64,000 nt of DNA from Irpex lacteus (GCA_001986395.2 MQVO02000006.1:1240001-1304000), one strand, 5' to 3'; shown: positions 1-10,854, numbered from the stretch's first letter. Made by a program: numbers and translations. The notes: a model not told the origin generated them from the letters alone.

Positions 1-1
1 A

Positions 2-3000
2 TACGTCCGAGGAGGAGAAGCTCTGGCCGAGCTAGTGAGGCCGAACGCAGCGTTGGATCGACCTCGTTCCTTGCAACACTGGACGGAGATGACGAACGCA
101 GCCTCTCGTACCGCTGCGCTCGTCCGAGCGACCAGTGAGAGTCAGGGGCACAGTTATCCTCCTGGACGAGTCTTCTTGAGCAAGGGAGATGGTACTTTCG
201 TGAAAGTAGCGGCAACGGCTGACGCGGGGAGCGGTACTCCATCTGCGGAGAGTCCAGCGGCCCCCACGCTAGAACCAGACGAGGAGTGGGGCCCCAAAAC
301 TGCTGAAGTTCCCGATCCTGACGTATACCCTTCCGAGCGTATGAAGGAATTGATAGACGTAGCTGAAGTTCCCCCGGAACTAGAAGCCAGAGTATGGGAG
401 ATGCTGCAGAAACGAGTTAAAGCGTTTGGATTCGACGGTCGTCTGGGGCATCTGGAGACAAAGTGTCGCATACGCACTAAGGAGGGTGTAGAGCCGATTT
501 CCGTGCCCATGTACGGGAGTTCTCCTGCGAAACGGCAGGTAATCGACGCGCAGCTAGACACGTGGTTCCAGCAGGGGGTTATAGAGCCGTCTCATAGCCC
601 ATGGGGGGCTCCCGTTGTCATCGTATATCGCAACGGCAAGGCCCGTTTCTGCGTCGATTACCGCAGGCTGAACGCGCAGACAATTCCGGATGAGTTTCCT
701 TTGCCTCGACAAACGGAGATTCTGTCGGCACTCTCAGGAGCGCAAGTGCTGTCGTCCTTGGACGCGTTATCCGGCTTCACCCAAATCGAAATCGCCGAGG
801 AAGACGTGGAGAAAACCGCCTTCCGTACGCACAGGGGCCTCTTCCAATTCAGACGGATGCCCTTTGGTCTCAAGAACGGGCCGTCGATCTTTCAGCGGAC
901 TATGCAGAGTATTCTTGCTCCGTACCTATGGCTCTTCACTCTTGTTTACATTGACGACATTGTGGTCTACTCCAAAACGTACGAAGAGCACTTAAGCCAT
1001 CTGGATCGCGTATTGGAAGCCATAGAGAAAGCGGGACTCACGTTATCGCCGAAGAAATGTCATCTCTTCTACAGCTCAATCCTTCTTCTTGGACACAAGG
1101 TGTCACGCTTAGGCCTATCTACGCACGAAGAGAAAGTCAGAGCGATTAGCGAGCTAAAGAGACCTACCAAGATGTCTGAACTGCAGACGTTTCTGGGCAT
1201 GGTCGTATACTTCTCCTCGTTCATCCCGTATTACTCGAGTATAGCAGCTCCACTCTTTAGACTGCTGAGGAAAGGAAGCGCCTGGCGTTGGGGTCCCGAG
1301 GAGGAACATGCGTTCGAAGCCGCGAAAGCAGCTCTAAAGGCAGCCCCTGTGCTCGGTCACCCCATAGAAGGGAACCCTTACCGGCTGTACACGGATGCGT
1401 CTGACGAGGCCATCGGCTGCTGCCTTCAGCAAGTACAACCTATATCAGTAGGGGATCTGAAGGGGACGTCTGCTTACGAGAAGATCGAGAAAGCTCACAC
1501 ACAGGGGGGCGAAGTACCTCGCTTTGTAACGAAGATGTCGAATAAGATCGACGACCACGCCTTCACGGACCGTTGGGGAGAAAGTCTGGACACGACGGTC
1601 GTTCATGTCGAGCGCGTGCTAGTATACTGGTCAAGAACACTGAAGGACGCTGAAACGAGGTACTCAGCGACGGAGAGAGAGGCCTTAGGAGCCAAGGAGG
1701 GTCTAGTGAAGTTCCAGCCGTACATCGAAGGCGAAAGAATCCTCCTCATCACGGACCACGCAGCGCTGCAATGGGCAAAGACCTACGAGAATGCAAACCG
1801 TCGCCTAGCTGCCTGGGGGGCGATCTACGCAGCCTTCGCACCAGGACTAGAGATCATCCATAGGCCAGGCCGGGTTCACTCGAACGTCGACCCTCTATCG
1901 CGCTTACCCCGAGCTCCTCCGGAGCACACGTCGCCTCTGCCTGATCGGACCCCAGCTTTGAGACTGGACGGAGAGAGAGCCCAATCCGTAGAAGCTTCCC
2001 TGGAGAACGAGCCAGCAAGACGCGCAGCTCTGCAACTGCGCGTAGATGACTGGTCAGACGTTCTGCTGAAGGCTGAAGGCCTGCACACGAGGAAGAGTCA
2101 GAGGCTAGCGGACAAGAAACAACACTCGCAAGGTAATGGGGGGGCACCTAATCCGCATACACCGCCTACCTCGCAGTCCGGCTCGCAGAAACCAACGGAA
2201 CAGCCGTCAGAGCAGGTTCTAAACAGTTCGGAGAACCTGACTCACGGGCAGCAGGATCACTCATCGCAGAAGACCAGCGATTCAGAAGTGGACCCGTTTG
2301 AGGCGAAGAAGCTTTGGGAATCCACTCACTGTCCACCTACAGTACTCGTGAAGATGAACGAAGAGGTTAGAAAACGGTATATCCAAGGCTACAAGGACGA
2401 CATTACCTTCCGAGCGCGTTGGGAGAACCAACAGAACAACCCCGACTCGTGGGATCCGGCGAACCGGTTCTTCAGGGATGGCGACGACTTGCTTTACTTT
2501 AGGGACGCCGATTTCCACGCGAGGCTGTGCGTACCAAAGAGCGAAAGGGTGGCCGTCATGAGAGAAGCTCACGAAAGCCCACACCTCACTGCACACGCCG
2601 GCGCAGAGAAGCTCTGGGAGTACCTGAGCTCCCGTTGCTATTGGCCTCGCATGAAGACCGACGTGCTCGAGTACTGCGCTTCCTGCGACGTTTGCCAGAA
2701 AACGAAACCGGCGAACTTCAGTCGTCACGGCAGGCTCCTCCCACATCCAGTACCTACGAGGCCGTACGAGTCTATCTCTATGGACTTAATAGTTAACTTG
2801 CCATGGTCAGAAGACTGCAACGCAATCTTAGTATTCGTCGACCGACTCACCAAGCACGCTCAATTCATTCCTACCACTACCGGCCTGAAAGCAGAAGGCT
2901 TCGCATCGCTATTCGTCAAGCACGTCGTTTGCAAGTTTGGGATCCCAGCAAACATAGTCACCGACCGCGACCCCAGGTGGACGTCTATCTTCTGGAGGGA

Positions 3001-3847
3001 GGTCGCCAAGCTGCTGAGGACCGACATGTTACTAGCGTCGTCTCACCACCCCCAACACGATGGTCAGACGGAGATAGTTAACCGACAGCTGGAAACGATG
3101 TTACGTGCCTATGTTAAGGAAGACAGAACCGCGTGGTGCGAGTGGATCGCCCTACTGGAACACGCCTATAATTCGAAGGTACATTCCGGCACGGGATCGT
3201 CCCCTTACTTCCTCCTTTACGGATTCGAGCCTAGAGGATCCTTGGACCTGAGCGAAGAGACCGTACGCTCGGTAGAAAGAAGCAGGGAGACTGACCGTTT
3301 TGTAAGAGAGATGGGGATGCACCGCGAGAGCGCCAGACGAGCAATAGCCCGGTCCCAGGCAAAGCAGGCGGCGTGGTACAATAAAGGACGCAAAGTCTTG
3401 GACTTCGAGCCAGGGGACCTAGTTCTGGTGAATCCCCACTCCCTGGAATGGATAGAGAGTACGGGGGAAGGTCGTAAGTTAGTGCAGAGATGGATCGGGC
3501 CTTTCGAAGTCCAGCAACGCATTAACGAGAACACCTACCGTTTGAGGTTGAATTCGTCGTACCCAGGCAGCCCCGTGTTCAACGTCGAGCACTTGAAACG
3601 GTACAAATCCTCCCCTGAGGAATTCGGGGAACGGGCCCACTTGGACGACACACGAGCAGTACCCGAGGACGAGTCCTACGAAATAGAAAGCATAGTGGGA
3701 CACAAGTATGACAAGAGAAGACGCACCATGCTTTACTTAGTCCGCTGGGCGGGTTACTCCCCTCTATACGACGAATGGAAGACCGCGAAGGAGTTGTCCG
3801 AAGCTCCTGAGTTCTTGCACGCTTACCGTCGCAAGAACGGGATATGA
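2..3847 (+). CDS. Gypsy Pol polyprotein (RT, RNase H, integrase, chromodomain), 5' partial
   Basis: The frame is open from nucleotide 2, with no stop before 3845-3847, so this is the 3' part of a longer gag-pol or pol frame. The GTG at 35 is not a eukaryotic start. Domains seen: an N-terminal linker to about nt 500; reverse transcriptase with the YIDD active site at 947-958; RNase H opening with YTDASDEAIG near 1390 and carrying a roughly 70-residue insertion before TDHAALQWAK; a low-complexity linker; an integrase zinc finger (HLTAHAG ... CASCDVCQ, about 2575-2700); an integrase core with SMDLIV, TDRDPRW and DGQTEIVNRQ giving D, D, E; and a C-terminal chromodomain (YLVRWAGYSPLYDEW, about 3730-3780) of the type that targets insertion to chromatin. 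The product copies the element's RNA into DNA and integrates it. No internal stop is seen. Confidence 0.96.
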   Translation, partial: YVRGGEALAELVRPNAALDRPRSLQHWTEMTNAASRTAALVRATSESQGHSYPPGRVFLSKGDGTFVKVAATADAGSGTPSAESPAAPTLEPDEEWGPKTAEVPDPDVYPSERMKELIDVAEVPPELEARVWEMLQKRVKAFGFDGRLGHLETKCRIRTKEGVEPISVPMYGSSPAKRQVIDAQLDTWFQQGVIEPSHSPWGAPVVIVYRNGKARFCVDYRRLNAQTIPDEFPLPRQTEILSALSGAQVLSSLDALSGFTQIEIAEEDVEKTAFRTHRGLFQFRRMPFGLKNGPSIFQRTMQSILAPYLWLFTLVYIDDIVVYSKTYEEHLSHLDRVLEAIEKAGLTLSPKKCHLFYSSILLLGHKVSRLGLSTHEEKVRAISELKRPTKMSELQTFLGMVVYFSSFIPYYSSIAAPLFRLLRKGSAWRWGPEEEHAFEAAKAALKAAPVLGHPIEGNPYRLYTDASDEAIGCCLQQVQPISVGDLKGTSAYEKIEKAHTQGGEVPRFVTKMSNKIDDHAFTDRWGESLDTTVVHVERVLVYWSRTLKDAETRYSATEREALGAKEGLVKFQPYIEGERILLITDHAALQWAKTYENANRRLAAWGAIYAAFAPGLEIIHRPGRVHSNVDPLSRLPRAPPEHTSPLPDRTPALRLDGERAQSVEASLENEPARRAALQLRVDDWSDVLLKAEGLHTRKSQRLADKKQHSQGNGGAPNPHTPPTSQSGSQKPTEQPSEQVLNSSENLTHGQQDHSSQKTSDSEVDPFEAKKLWESTHCPPTVLVKMNEEVRKRYIQGYKDDITFRARWENQQNNPDSWDPANRFFRDGDDLLYFRDADFHARLCVPKSERVAVMREAHESPHLTAHAGAEKLWEYLSSRCYWPRMKTDVLEYCASCDVCQKTKPANFSRHGRLLPHPVPTRPYESISMDLIVNLPWSEDCNAILVFVDRLTKHAQFIPTTTGLKAEGFASLFVKHVVCKFGIPANIVTDRDPRWTSIFWREVAKLLRTDMLLASSHHPQHDGQTEIVNRQLETMLRAYVKEDRTAWCEWIALLEHAYNSKVHSGTGSSPYFLLYGFEPRGSLDLSEETVRSVERSRETDRFVREMGMHRESARRAIARSQAKQAAWYNKGRKVLDFEPGDLVLVNPHSLEWIESTGEGRKLVQRWIGPFEVQQRINENTYRLRLNSSYPGSPVFNVEHLKRYKSSPEEFGERAHLDDTRAVPEDESYEIESIVGHKYDKRRRTMLYLVRWAGYSPLYDEWKTAKELSEAPEFLHAYRRKNGI

Positions 3848-6084
3848 GGACGAACCACTGTAACGCTAAGTTATGGGCGCTACCGCTCAACACGTTCTTT
3901 ACGTCGCTTCGAGCGCTAAGATTATCTACTTCCTACCCACTCGTTTACTCGCATTCGCCCTCCTCTTATTCGCGCGGGTGGCTCCGAGCCACATCCAATC
4001 TTGGCTCGCTATTACTTAACTCGCAACTTCGACCCTGGCTCGATATCGATGGCTGCAGGCAGCTCTACCATCTTCACTCCTTTCTATCCTTCCTTCAACG
4101 ACTTCCCGACGTCGAGAGAGCGCGCACCACAACAAACCTGATACATACGCCCACAATGACCTTAACCGATCCTACTCTGCGTGCGTTGCTGTTCCAGCTG
4201 CACTACCTGTTCAGCCACCCCCTCACTCGGCTCCACTCCATAACTAACTCCCCGGGGGAGACGTGGGTCGTCATCCGAGGCGATGCCACTTCGATCGAAA
4301 TCAACGCCGCCGCTCAGCATTACGAAGGTGCCGTGGCCGATCTTTCCCAAGTTCCCGAAGCACTGCGAGGACCGATCTGGTCCAACACCGCTAAGTGGTA
4401 CCTGGCTTTCGGTGTCGACCTCGCTCGCGTGCGACGCCGCACTGGCAGCCTCATTGAGAGCTGGGCCTTTTCCTCGTTCGAAGACGAGGAGGAGTACCTC
4501 GACCCACGCGATCGCGAGAGGATCTTGCCGGAGCTGGTCGACAAGATCAAAGCCGAGCTCAAGTTAGCCCTCGATCTTCTTGATCTCCTCGATCATAGGG
4601 GAGGCCTCCAGGAGGCAGACGTCGACAAGCGTTATTCCGGTGAGGACCTAGCCAATGCAGCCGGGAGAGAGGACACGCGGACGGAGTTACGACGAGCCCG
4701 GGAAATCATGGACGAACGGTTGGCAGCTATCAATTTTGGGTTGGTCCGAGCCGAACTTGACGTACGCACCTATGTGGAACTCGCCTACGCTCCCTACATC
4801 GAGAAGTGGGCCTTACTGAACCATATGCGTGGGGTCCAGATTGACTTCCGAACCTTCAATCCGGAGAGAACCCACGTCCTTGACCTGCTGCACCACAAAG
4901 TCCCCGTCTTCTACCCTCTCGACGCCCAGTATCGACCTCGCCTTACCGAAGCCGAAGTCCGAGCGGTCGAGTCTGTTCGTTCTGGTGCCGAGTTCGCATA
5001 CTGGCTTCGCGCCAAGTCCCACTGGCCCAAGATAACCAAGTCGCTGCCCACTCCTTACAAACTGTTCGGGGTCAGTCCTGAACTCGAGGCCGCGAATCCA
5101 GGCGTATACCCGCCTCGGGCTGCCAGGCGGGCGAACCTCCTTAGTATCGTCAAGGTAGCACTCGGAGATACCTTACACCCTGCCTCTATACCTATCGTCC
5201 CTACGTTGGCTGCTGCCACGGTTACTCCCCTCGACCTCAGCCGTCTCATTGTCGACCCCATGACCGAGCTACGCATGATGGTCCGCGCGATCGAGGGCCA
5301 CGACTCAGACCCGAAGGACCTCCTCGCGGAGGGACTTCTGCGAGGATGGGCGTTCAAGGTCGTATACCCTCGAGGATTCCTCGACGATCTCAGCACCGTG
5401 GACGACTTCATCGCGGGTGGAATCCCCGACGAGTTCGACTTGGTCGTTCTGACTACTGACTCGGAGAACATCGACGTCGCGAGAGAATGGACCAGATACC
5501 TACGCCAAGTGGCCGCCCTCCTTTCGAGGCCCAACGCAAAGGCTTTCCTTTTCCTAGGGGGCATATATTGGCGTCTCGCTATCCTCTTGGGCTCCCGCTA
5601 TCTAGCCGAATGGATGCAAGACGTCCTCACCCCGTCTGCGAGCGTACTCCTTCACCGTTCGGGAGCACAGTACGTCCAAGGGTATTGGACGGATAGCGTC
5701 TCGGACATCGAGAAGGATATGTTGCTCGGCTTATCCCGCTCACGGTTCACCAATACGGTGCGGACCTGGTTTCCCCGGCAAAGCCTCTTGGACAGATACG
5801 GGTTCGACGACGGCCAATGGTCAAGGCTTGAGGAGCTGTTCGTCCTCGAACGCTATGAGAGCCTGCAGCGTGGCGAGACAACCTTCCGTCCTCTCACTCA
5901 CGACGAATGGGACGCAGAACTTCGTGACTACCGCAAAGGGAAACTCCTTAGAGACTCTTACGTCTCGCCCTCTTCGTTCGAGTTGGGCGTCCTCTTGCGG
6001 GACATACGCGAGGAGTTAGGCGGTGGCTGGAAAGGTGCCACCTTGGAGGAAGTAAGGCTGGCCATCAACGACGACGACGATTAG
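3844..6084 (+). CDS. Second ORF of the gypsy element, unknown function (746 aa)
   Basis: The start ATG at 3844 overlaps the pol stop as ATGA, a layout seen where a ribosome terminates and restarts. A second in-frame ATG at 4156 has a better context, and the first 104 residues look low-complexity, so true translation may begin at 4156 (about 642 aa). The frame stays open for 2.2 kb, inside the element and before its polypurine tract and LTR, so it belongs to the element. I do not recognise the protein. It has no CCHC knuckle as in Gag and no signal peptide or fusion/anchor pair as in Env; the only hydrophobic stretch is AFLFLGGIYWRLAILLG. It is rich in Leu, Arg, Asp and Glu, with a predicted helical middle and an acidic end (NDDDD). 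Alternatives are a captured host gene or a divergent Gag-like structural protein. Confidence 0.75.
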   Translation: MRTNHCNAKLWALPLNTFFTSLRALRLSTSYPLVYSHSPSSYSRGWLRATSNLGSLLLNSQLRPWLDIDGCRQLYHLHSFLSFLQRLPDVERARTTTNLIHTPTMTLTDPTLRALLFQLHYLFSHPLTRLHSITNSPGETWVVIRGDATSIEINAAAQHYEGAVADLSQVPEALRGPIWSNTAKWYLAFGVDLARVRRRTGSLIESWAFSSFEDEEEYLDPRDRERILPELVDKIKAELKLALDLLDLLDHRGGLQEADVDKRYSGEDLANAAGREDTRTELRRAREIMDERLAAINFGLVRAELDVRTYVELAYAPYIEKWALLNHMRGVQIDFRTFNPERTHVLDLLHHKVPVFYPLDAQYRPRLTEAEVRAVESVRSGAEFAYWLRAKSHWPKITKSLPTPYKLFGVSPELEAANPGVYPPRAARRANLLSIVKVALGDTLHPASIPIVPTLAAATVTPLDLSRLIVDPMTELRMMVRAIEGHDSDPKDLLAEGLLRGWAFKVVYPRGFLDDLSTVDDFIAGGIPDEFDLVVLTTDSENIDVAREWTRYLRQVAALLSRPNAKAFLFLGGIYWRLAILLGSRYLAEWMQDVLTPSASVLLHRSGAQYVQGYWTDSVSDIEKDMLLGLSRSRFTNTVRTWFPRQSLLDRYGFDDGQWSRLEELFVLERYESLQRGETTFRPLTHDEWDAELRDYRKGKLLRDSYVSPSSFELGVLLRDIREELGGGWKGATLEEVRLAINDDDD

Positions 6085-6121
6085 ACGTACGGCTACCTCG
6101 TTACTCGATCCTGGGGGGCTC

Positions 6122-6514
6122 TGTGACGACCTCTTAGCGTCTAGAAATGGATTAGTTTCTCGTAACGGGTATATTTTTTGTTTGTTCCGTTTCCGGGCAC
6201 GTTAACTACTTAACGCATCAGGAATCGCCTCATGTTAGACACATGTACAGTATATAGTTCTGCGCCAGGCGCAAGGAAATATCATCTCTTATTCTCACTA
6301 CACAGTCTTCGCTGGAGCTCAGCTCGCGGAGGCACTGAGAAAGGCGATCTCATTACTTTCCCACCGTTGTGTACGTCTTCGAACAGACGCACGACGACTT
6401 CTAATTGCCAGAAGAGGCAATCGTACCGCTATTCACACCTCAGGTTCCTGGCGTTCGCCGGACGACTCACGGACGACCTCCCCAGCTCGGTGACCGCTCA
6501 CGTCGAGCGTCACA
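6122..6514 (+). repeat. 3' LTR of the gypsy element
   Basis: The 393-bp segment starts TGTGACG and ends CGTCACA, a perfect 7-bp inverted end with the canonical TG...CA. It lies three bases after a G6 polypurine run (6113-6118) and 37 bases after the second ORF. A TATATA string at 6251-6256 is a plausible LTR promoter element. The 5' LTR is outside the window, so the boundaries rest on the terminal inverted repeat and the purine tract alone. Confidence 0.82.
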
Positions 6515-7464
6515 CCATGAGAAGATAGGGCCGCTGCGGTACGTCTATTTTTTATCTCTCGATGTTGTGCACGCTTCAAAGCTGATGTCATGCCAATGTA
6601 TAGTTGACGTAGTATGTGCGGTACATTCAATGGTTTGTATCCTTTTCATTTTCCTCAAGCTTCCCGACACTGCTGGCCTTTCCCTCTACAACATCATAAC
6701 CACCGCCTTCGTTGTCGCCTTCATCAACATCATTGGCTTTGTAGGTGTGTTTGTCTCCTCCACCTACAGATGGGGATACTATGCTCTCTGTGTCACCGCT
6801 CTCTAAGCCTCTCTTCCACTGTTCCACATCACCCGACAACTGGCCCAAGTCCCGTGACAACTTCTTACTGCGCTCGCGGTGAGGAAGTTTTGGATGTAGG
6901 AGGTGCGAGCGGTCTTTCTTTTTTTTACGCCACTGATACTTGTTCCAGGGAATGCTGTCCTCCGCATATCTTGTACATGCAATTACCATTGGTCAGCTCT
7001 CAGTAAGTAATGTGCTCGCAGACCCAAATATCCCTTCCCTCCTTTCCAATAGTGTAGCTTTACCCCGCCGCACTATACCCTTCCTCCACTCCGCCCTTCA
7101 CCTGCCCTTCACCCGCCCTATTACGTGTACACGCTTAGCACCATGTTGTAGTATTCCTCCAATGCATATATCATTTTTAGCTTGACTTGCGTGCTATTTC
7201 TGTACTATTCCTGTACTAGTGCTGCGCTGCTAAAGTGGAATTTATTACTTTGCAAGTCCTGATTTGTGATAGATCACACTTATTAGTCCTGCACTAGCCC
7301 GGCTAGGTTAGGTACCTTTCTTTTTCCGTCTATGTTATGACTAAATCTACTAATGCGCTATTTTTGATAACTAGGATCAATCCAATACTTATTAGGTACA
7401 CATTAGGGCGGGAGGTTTTCCCTGCTGTATCAAGACCGAGTAATTGACTCACCATTGTGCATGA
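6515..7464. other. Interval between the LTR and the DDE transposase; one weak minus-strand ORF
   Basis: No recognised gene. On the minus strand an ATG at 6989 opens a 120-codon frame to 6627, with a Lys/Arg-rich N-terminal half (WRKKKKDRS) and an acidic C-terminal half (DVDEGDNEGGG). It resembles a piece of a nuclear or transposon protein and could be a fragment cut by the retrotransposon insertion at 6514. Codon content does not settle whether it is real. No inverted repeat matching the transposase's right end was found here. Confidence 0.3.
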
Positions 7465-10149
7465 AGATGCATTGTCAGTGATTCTTCTTCAGATGACGAT
7501 GTTGTCGAGATTTCCGCTGCAAACAGGTCGTCTAGCCGAGCTGTGGCTTCGGAAGCTTCACGTTTGCCATCACGAGAGAAGCGTGCTCGACACACGATCG
7601 TGGTTTCGTCAGATTCCGACTCGGATGCTAGCGACGAACAAGTCCAAAACCTAACGACAGAAGGTCAGTTCCAGAATAAGCCCAATCAGCTGAGGTCTGC
7701 TGCTCACACACTGTCATCTCAATAAGCTGAATCACCGCCTATCCCGCCGCGGCCTGCCCATCAGTCCTCAGCACCACCCAGAGCCTGCCGTTTTGCAGCT
7801 CGCACCCGAGATTCATCTCCGGTCCCTACAACCGGTTTGCGAAATGGGACTCTTGACTCCCTTGTGGCGAAGTATCGAGGCTTATCAGCTGATGAAAGGA
7901 GAATTCAGGAGGAAAAACTCACCAAGAAGCTTCGAGCGGGATTAGAGGACATACAAAAGCGAGAGGAGAAGATCACCCAGAGGAAGTTGATCAAGAAACG
8001 GGAAGCCACACGAGAGCGCGTCAAGCGCTACCGAGAACGTGAACGAGTCAAGAAAGCAACCCAGCCTGATCATTGTCTGAGATCTCGACGTGCGAAGCAG
8101 CAACTGCTGAGTCCTGATCGATCTGTCAGACAACTTCCAGACGCAGCCACCCTCTCGCGTGTGAAGGCCTCCAAGTTTAGGGCTGAGCGAAATGGCAGGA
8201 AAGGGGGTGTTGTTCGAGGAGAGTACAGCCGCACCAACTGGTTCCATCCATTCCTCTGGTGCCACATCGACCGTGTTGCTCGTCAAACCAACTACTCCGC
8301 CACTCTTACTGCCAAGATTCTCTCCCGCGATATGCCCGAGCTCTACGCAAAGCTTGCCAAGGGGACAATCCAGGCGTGGATCTCACGCAAGGGGCGTCGG
8401 TGGTCCGCTCGTACCTTGGAAAGAGTTGCGCAGAAAGGGCACCTGGCTGGAAGTGGCCGGGTCGGATTTCTCGCAAAGTACCCGGAGATTGTCGAGGACG
8501 TCAAATCGCAGCTTCTGGGGTTGCGTCGGAATGGAATCTCGATCAGTCGTGTCTTGGGACGTGCGATCCTTTTGGCCACGATTAAAGAGCGCAATCCCGC
8601 AATTCTTGACACGTTCAAGTGTTCAGAGGTGAGTGGTCTTATTTGGACTCTGAAATGCAGCTCTCTTACCTCAGTGATTGCACTAGTGGTATGTAGGCCA
8701 GTTCTTCGCGAGTGTCCTTGGCTGGTCAGTCCGCAAAGGAACTCGTGCTGCTGCCCACATTCCTGATAACTGGGAAGAACTCTGTGAGCGAACGTTCTTT
8801 CGTATAGTGCACGTGGCAATGGTCTACGACATACCACCTGAGCTGTGGATTAATATTGACCAGCTCGGAATGTTCATTCTCCCACACAACCAAATCACGT
8901 ACCACGATAAGAATGCGAAGCAAGTGGACACTCACGGCAAAGAAGACAAACGTGCGTACACCTTGTGCGTTGCTAGTTCGGCCGCTGGCGATTTCCTTCC
9001 ATTCCAACAAGTGTGGAGCGGAAAGACAGCTGCCTCACTGCCTTCTTCGACAGCAGATGGCATGGATGAGGCGCGCGAATTAGGCTTCGACTTTGCTTTC
9101 GCACAAAGCAAAAAGCGCACGAGTCATTTTAGTACGCTGAAGACGATGAAAGAGGTGTGTATCTTCCTTTTGTCTTCTTATTTCCGTTTCGTCTGAGGGT
9201 GCTTGCACTGCTAGTGGATGACGAAAGTTTTGAGGCCCTATATCCAAGAGAAGATCGATGTCATGAAACTTCCCCGCGACCAGCGCGCCATCTTGCTCAT
9301 TGACTGCTACCCCGTACACACGGGCCTCGACTTCCGCTGCTACGTCTGGGATGAGTTCCCGAACATCTTTTTGCTCTTTGTGCCTGCTAACTGCACTGGA
9401 GTGTTTCAGCCTGCTGATGTTGGCCTCCAACGCATCATCAAACATCAACTACGGCAGGCTGCTCTACGATATCTGGTTGCAGAACACCAAAAGCAGCTCA
9501 AGGCGGGCGCAACACCCGATCAAGTCAGGTTCTCGACATCGCTTCCTGTTCTGCGCAACGCTTCAGTGAGGGGGATTGTCGATGCGTGGAAGTACATGAC
9601 TGGGCCATCAGGTCGAGATATCATCCAACGAGTGAGTTTGTTACAATTCTTGCACTCCTCATTCGAGTCTCACTTTGTCTGCAGGCATGGGCGAAGTGTA
9701 TGGTGAAGGAGTGGAGCCTCGCACCTGCCGTTGTGCAAAGCCGCAAGGCAAAGCAGGCCTACCAACGTTATCTCGCGACGGACAAGATCTTTCGGGATGA
9801 AATCGCACACAAAATCGGGAACATCGACGATCTCCCGGGCTTCGAAGGTGAAATGCAAGTGGATGATGAGTCTCCGGATTACGATGACACAGGTGTCCCG
9901 TTGGGCGAAGTTATCCGGGATGCATTAGGTGGGCCATTCGGTGACGCGGATGATCTGCACGTAGCAGTTCAATCTACTTCATCTCACTCTGATACCGACA
10001 GCAACACTGCGTCGTACGTGGCAGATGTTGGTGGCGTTGTTGCTGATGATCACGGTGGCTGTTTGAGGCCTGCCGCGGATGTAGAGAATGTTTGGGCGTA
10101 CAGTGATAGCGGGGAGCCGTGGAATGTCAACACTATCAATGCAGCCTAG
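7465..10149 (+). CDS. DDE-superfamily (pogo/Tc1-like) transposase, intron-containing
   Basis: Exons by phase: 7465-7663 (true start not found), 7727-8628, 8687-9154, 9215-9631, 9685-10149; the last three introns are 58, 60 and 53 nt with GT and AG ends. The first intron (7664-7726, GTCAGT...ATAAG) removes an in-frame TAA and is less certain. The N-terminal part is Ser/Asp-rich, then strongly basic and coiled (GLSADERRIQEEKL onward), then a helix-turn-helix-like DNA-binding region (GTIQAWISRKGRRW). The catalytic core shows WINIDQLG, AILLIDCYPVHTG and GVFQPADVGLQ, giving three acidic residues, the last two about 37 residues apart. This fits the DDE-1 endonucleases common in Agaricomycetes, which cut and paste their own element. 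All core motifs are present, so it may be active. The 5' end lacks a clear ATG, so an upstream exon is missing or the end is decayed. Confidence 0.82.
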
Positions 10150-10208
10150 CACTCTAGAGATATTTACCTGCTAATACGATTCATTTCTCCTCCTACGTAC
10201 TGTTACAC

Positions 10209-10292
10209 TTACAAACCGAAGCCGTGTTACGCGTTACATTTTGACCGGAGTTACAAACCGTTACCCCTCTGTGTTACGCGTTACGGTTTGTA
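10209..10292 (+). repeat. Two direct subterminal repeats 3' of the transposase
   Basis: Two related units, 10209-10243 and 10251-10290, each run TTACAAACCG, then a short spacer, then GTGTTACGCGTTAC and a TTTG end. The second unit also folds on itself (TTACAAACCG against CGGTTTGTA). Directly repeated subterminal motifs about 60 bp beyond a transposase gene are typical transposase-binding sites. No copy is seen at the left side, so the element's left end is missing or diverged. Confidence 0.55.
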
Positions 10293-10854
10293 CCTCACGC
10301 CCCACTACAGTACTCATCACTGAATGATTCAATAGCATCCATGTATAATCTCAGATGAGTGAGAATCAAAATTTGTGCTGTAATACTTCAATGAGTGCGT
10401 AAAAGTAGGTATTTATTCCTCATCAAATCCTCGATGTTCCCCGCAGTTGACAGTGTACTCATTAGACTAGATTAACCACTCGATTCTTCCAGGAATATAG
10501 CATATTGAATGAAAGCACAATGAATAACATTTTACTAAGCTCATGCAGCTGCACACCAATACCTTCAGCTGACTCTTTCTGTGTGGCTACTGCAAGTGAA
10601 ACTCCGACAGTCGCCATCTGCTGAAGCCGAGGGGATAGTCGGCGATCAGCGCCAAAATGTTCTTAACGCCCACGTAGCGCCGGGTGCGAAAAAAGTTGGA
10701 TTCCATATCTTTCTGCAAACCGCAGTAATGTCCAAGAACGAACTTGGACGCGTCAGTTGAACAAACATCGACAACGAAGCTACTCGATCTACTCTGTGAT
10801 CTCGCATTATTGTAACGAAGCATGCCATACTTGGCATGCGCTACTAAGCAAATT
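10293..10854. other. Spacer between the transposon end and the P450 3' end
   Basis: I see no supported gene or RNA here. A minus-strand open frame reaching 10587 is the run-on of the last P450 exon in another frame and has no family resemblance. The 3' UTR of the P450 probably lies in 10700-10854. Confidence 0.4.

Larger units (their letters stand above)
1..6514 (+). mobile_element. Ty3/gypsy (chromovirus-type) LTR retrotransposon, 5' end outside window
   Basis: The element enters from the left edge, so the 5' LTR, primer-binding site and any gag and protease are not in the window. What is visible, in order: the pol reading frame (RT, RNase H, integrase, chromodomain) to 3847, a second ORF 3844-6084, a short polypurine run (six G at 6113-6118), and a 3' LTR at 6122-6514. 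The order RT-RNase H-integrase-chromodomain is that of Ty3/gypsy chromoviruses. Both reading frames are intact in the window, suggesting a young copy. The five bases after the LTR (6515-6519, ccatg) are the candidate target-site duplication, which cannot be checked without the left flank. Confidence 0.93.

Noticed and set aside
7723..7725. In-frame TAA in the transposase 5' region taken as a nonsense mutation
   Set aside because: A 63-nt GTCAGT...ATAAG intron removes it in phase, so the gene need not be a pseudogene, though this intron is weak.
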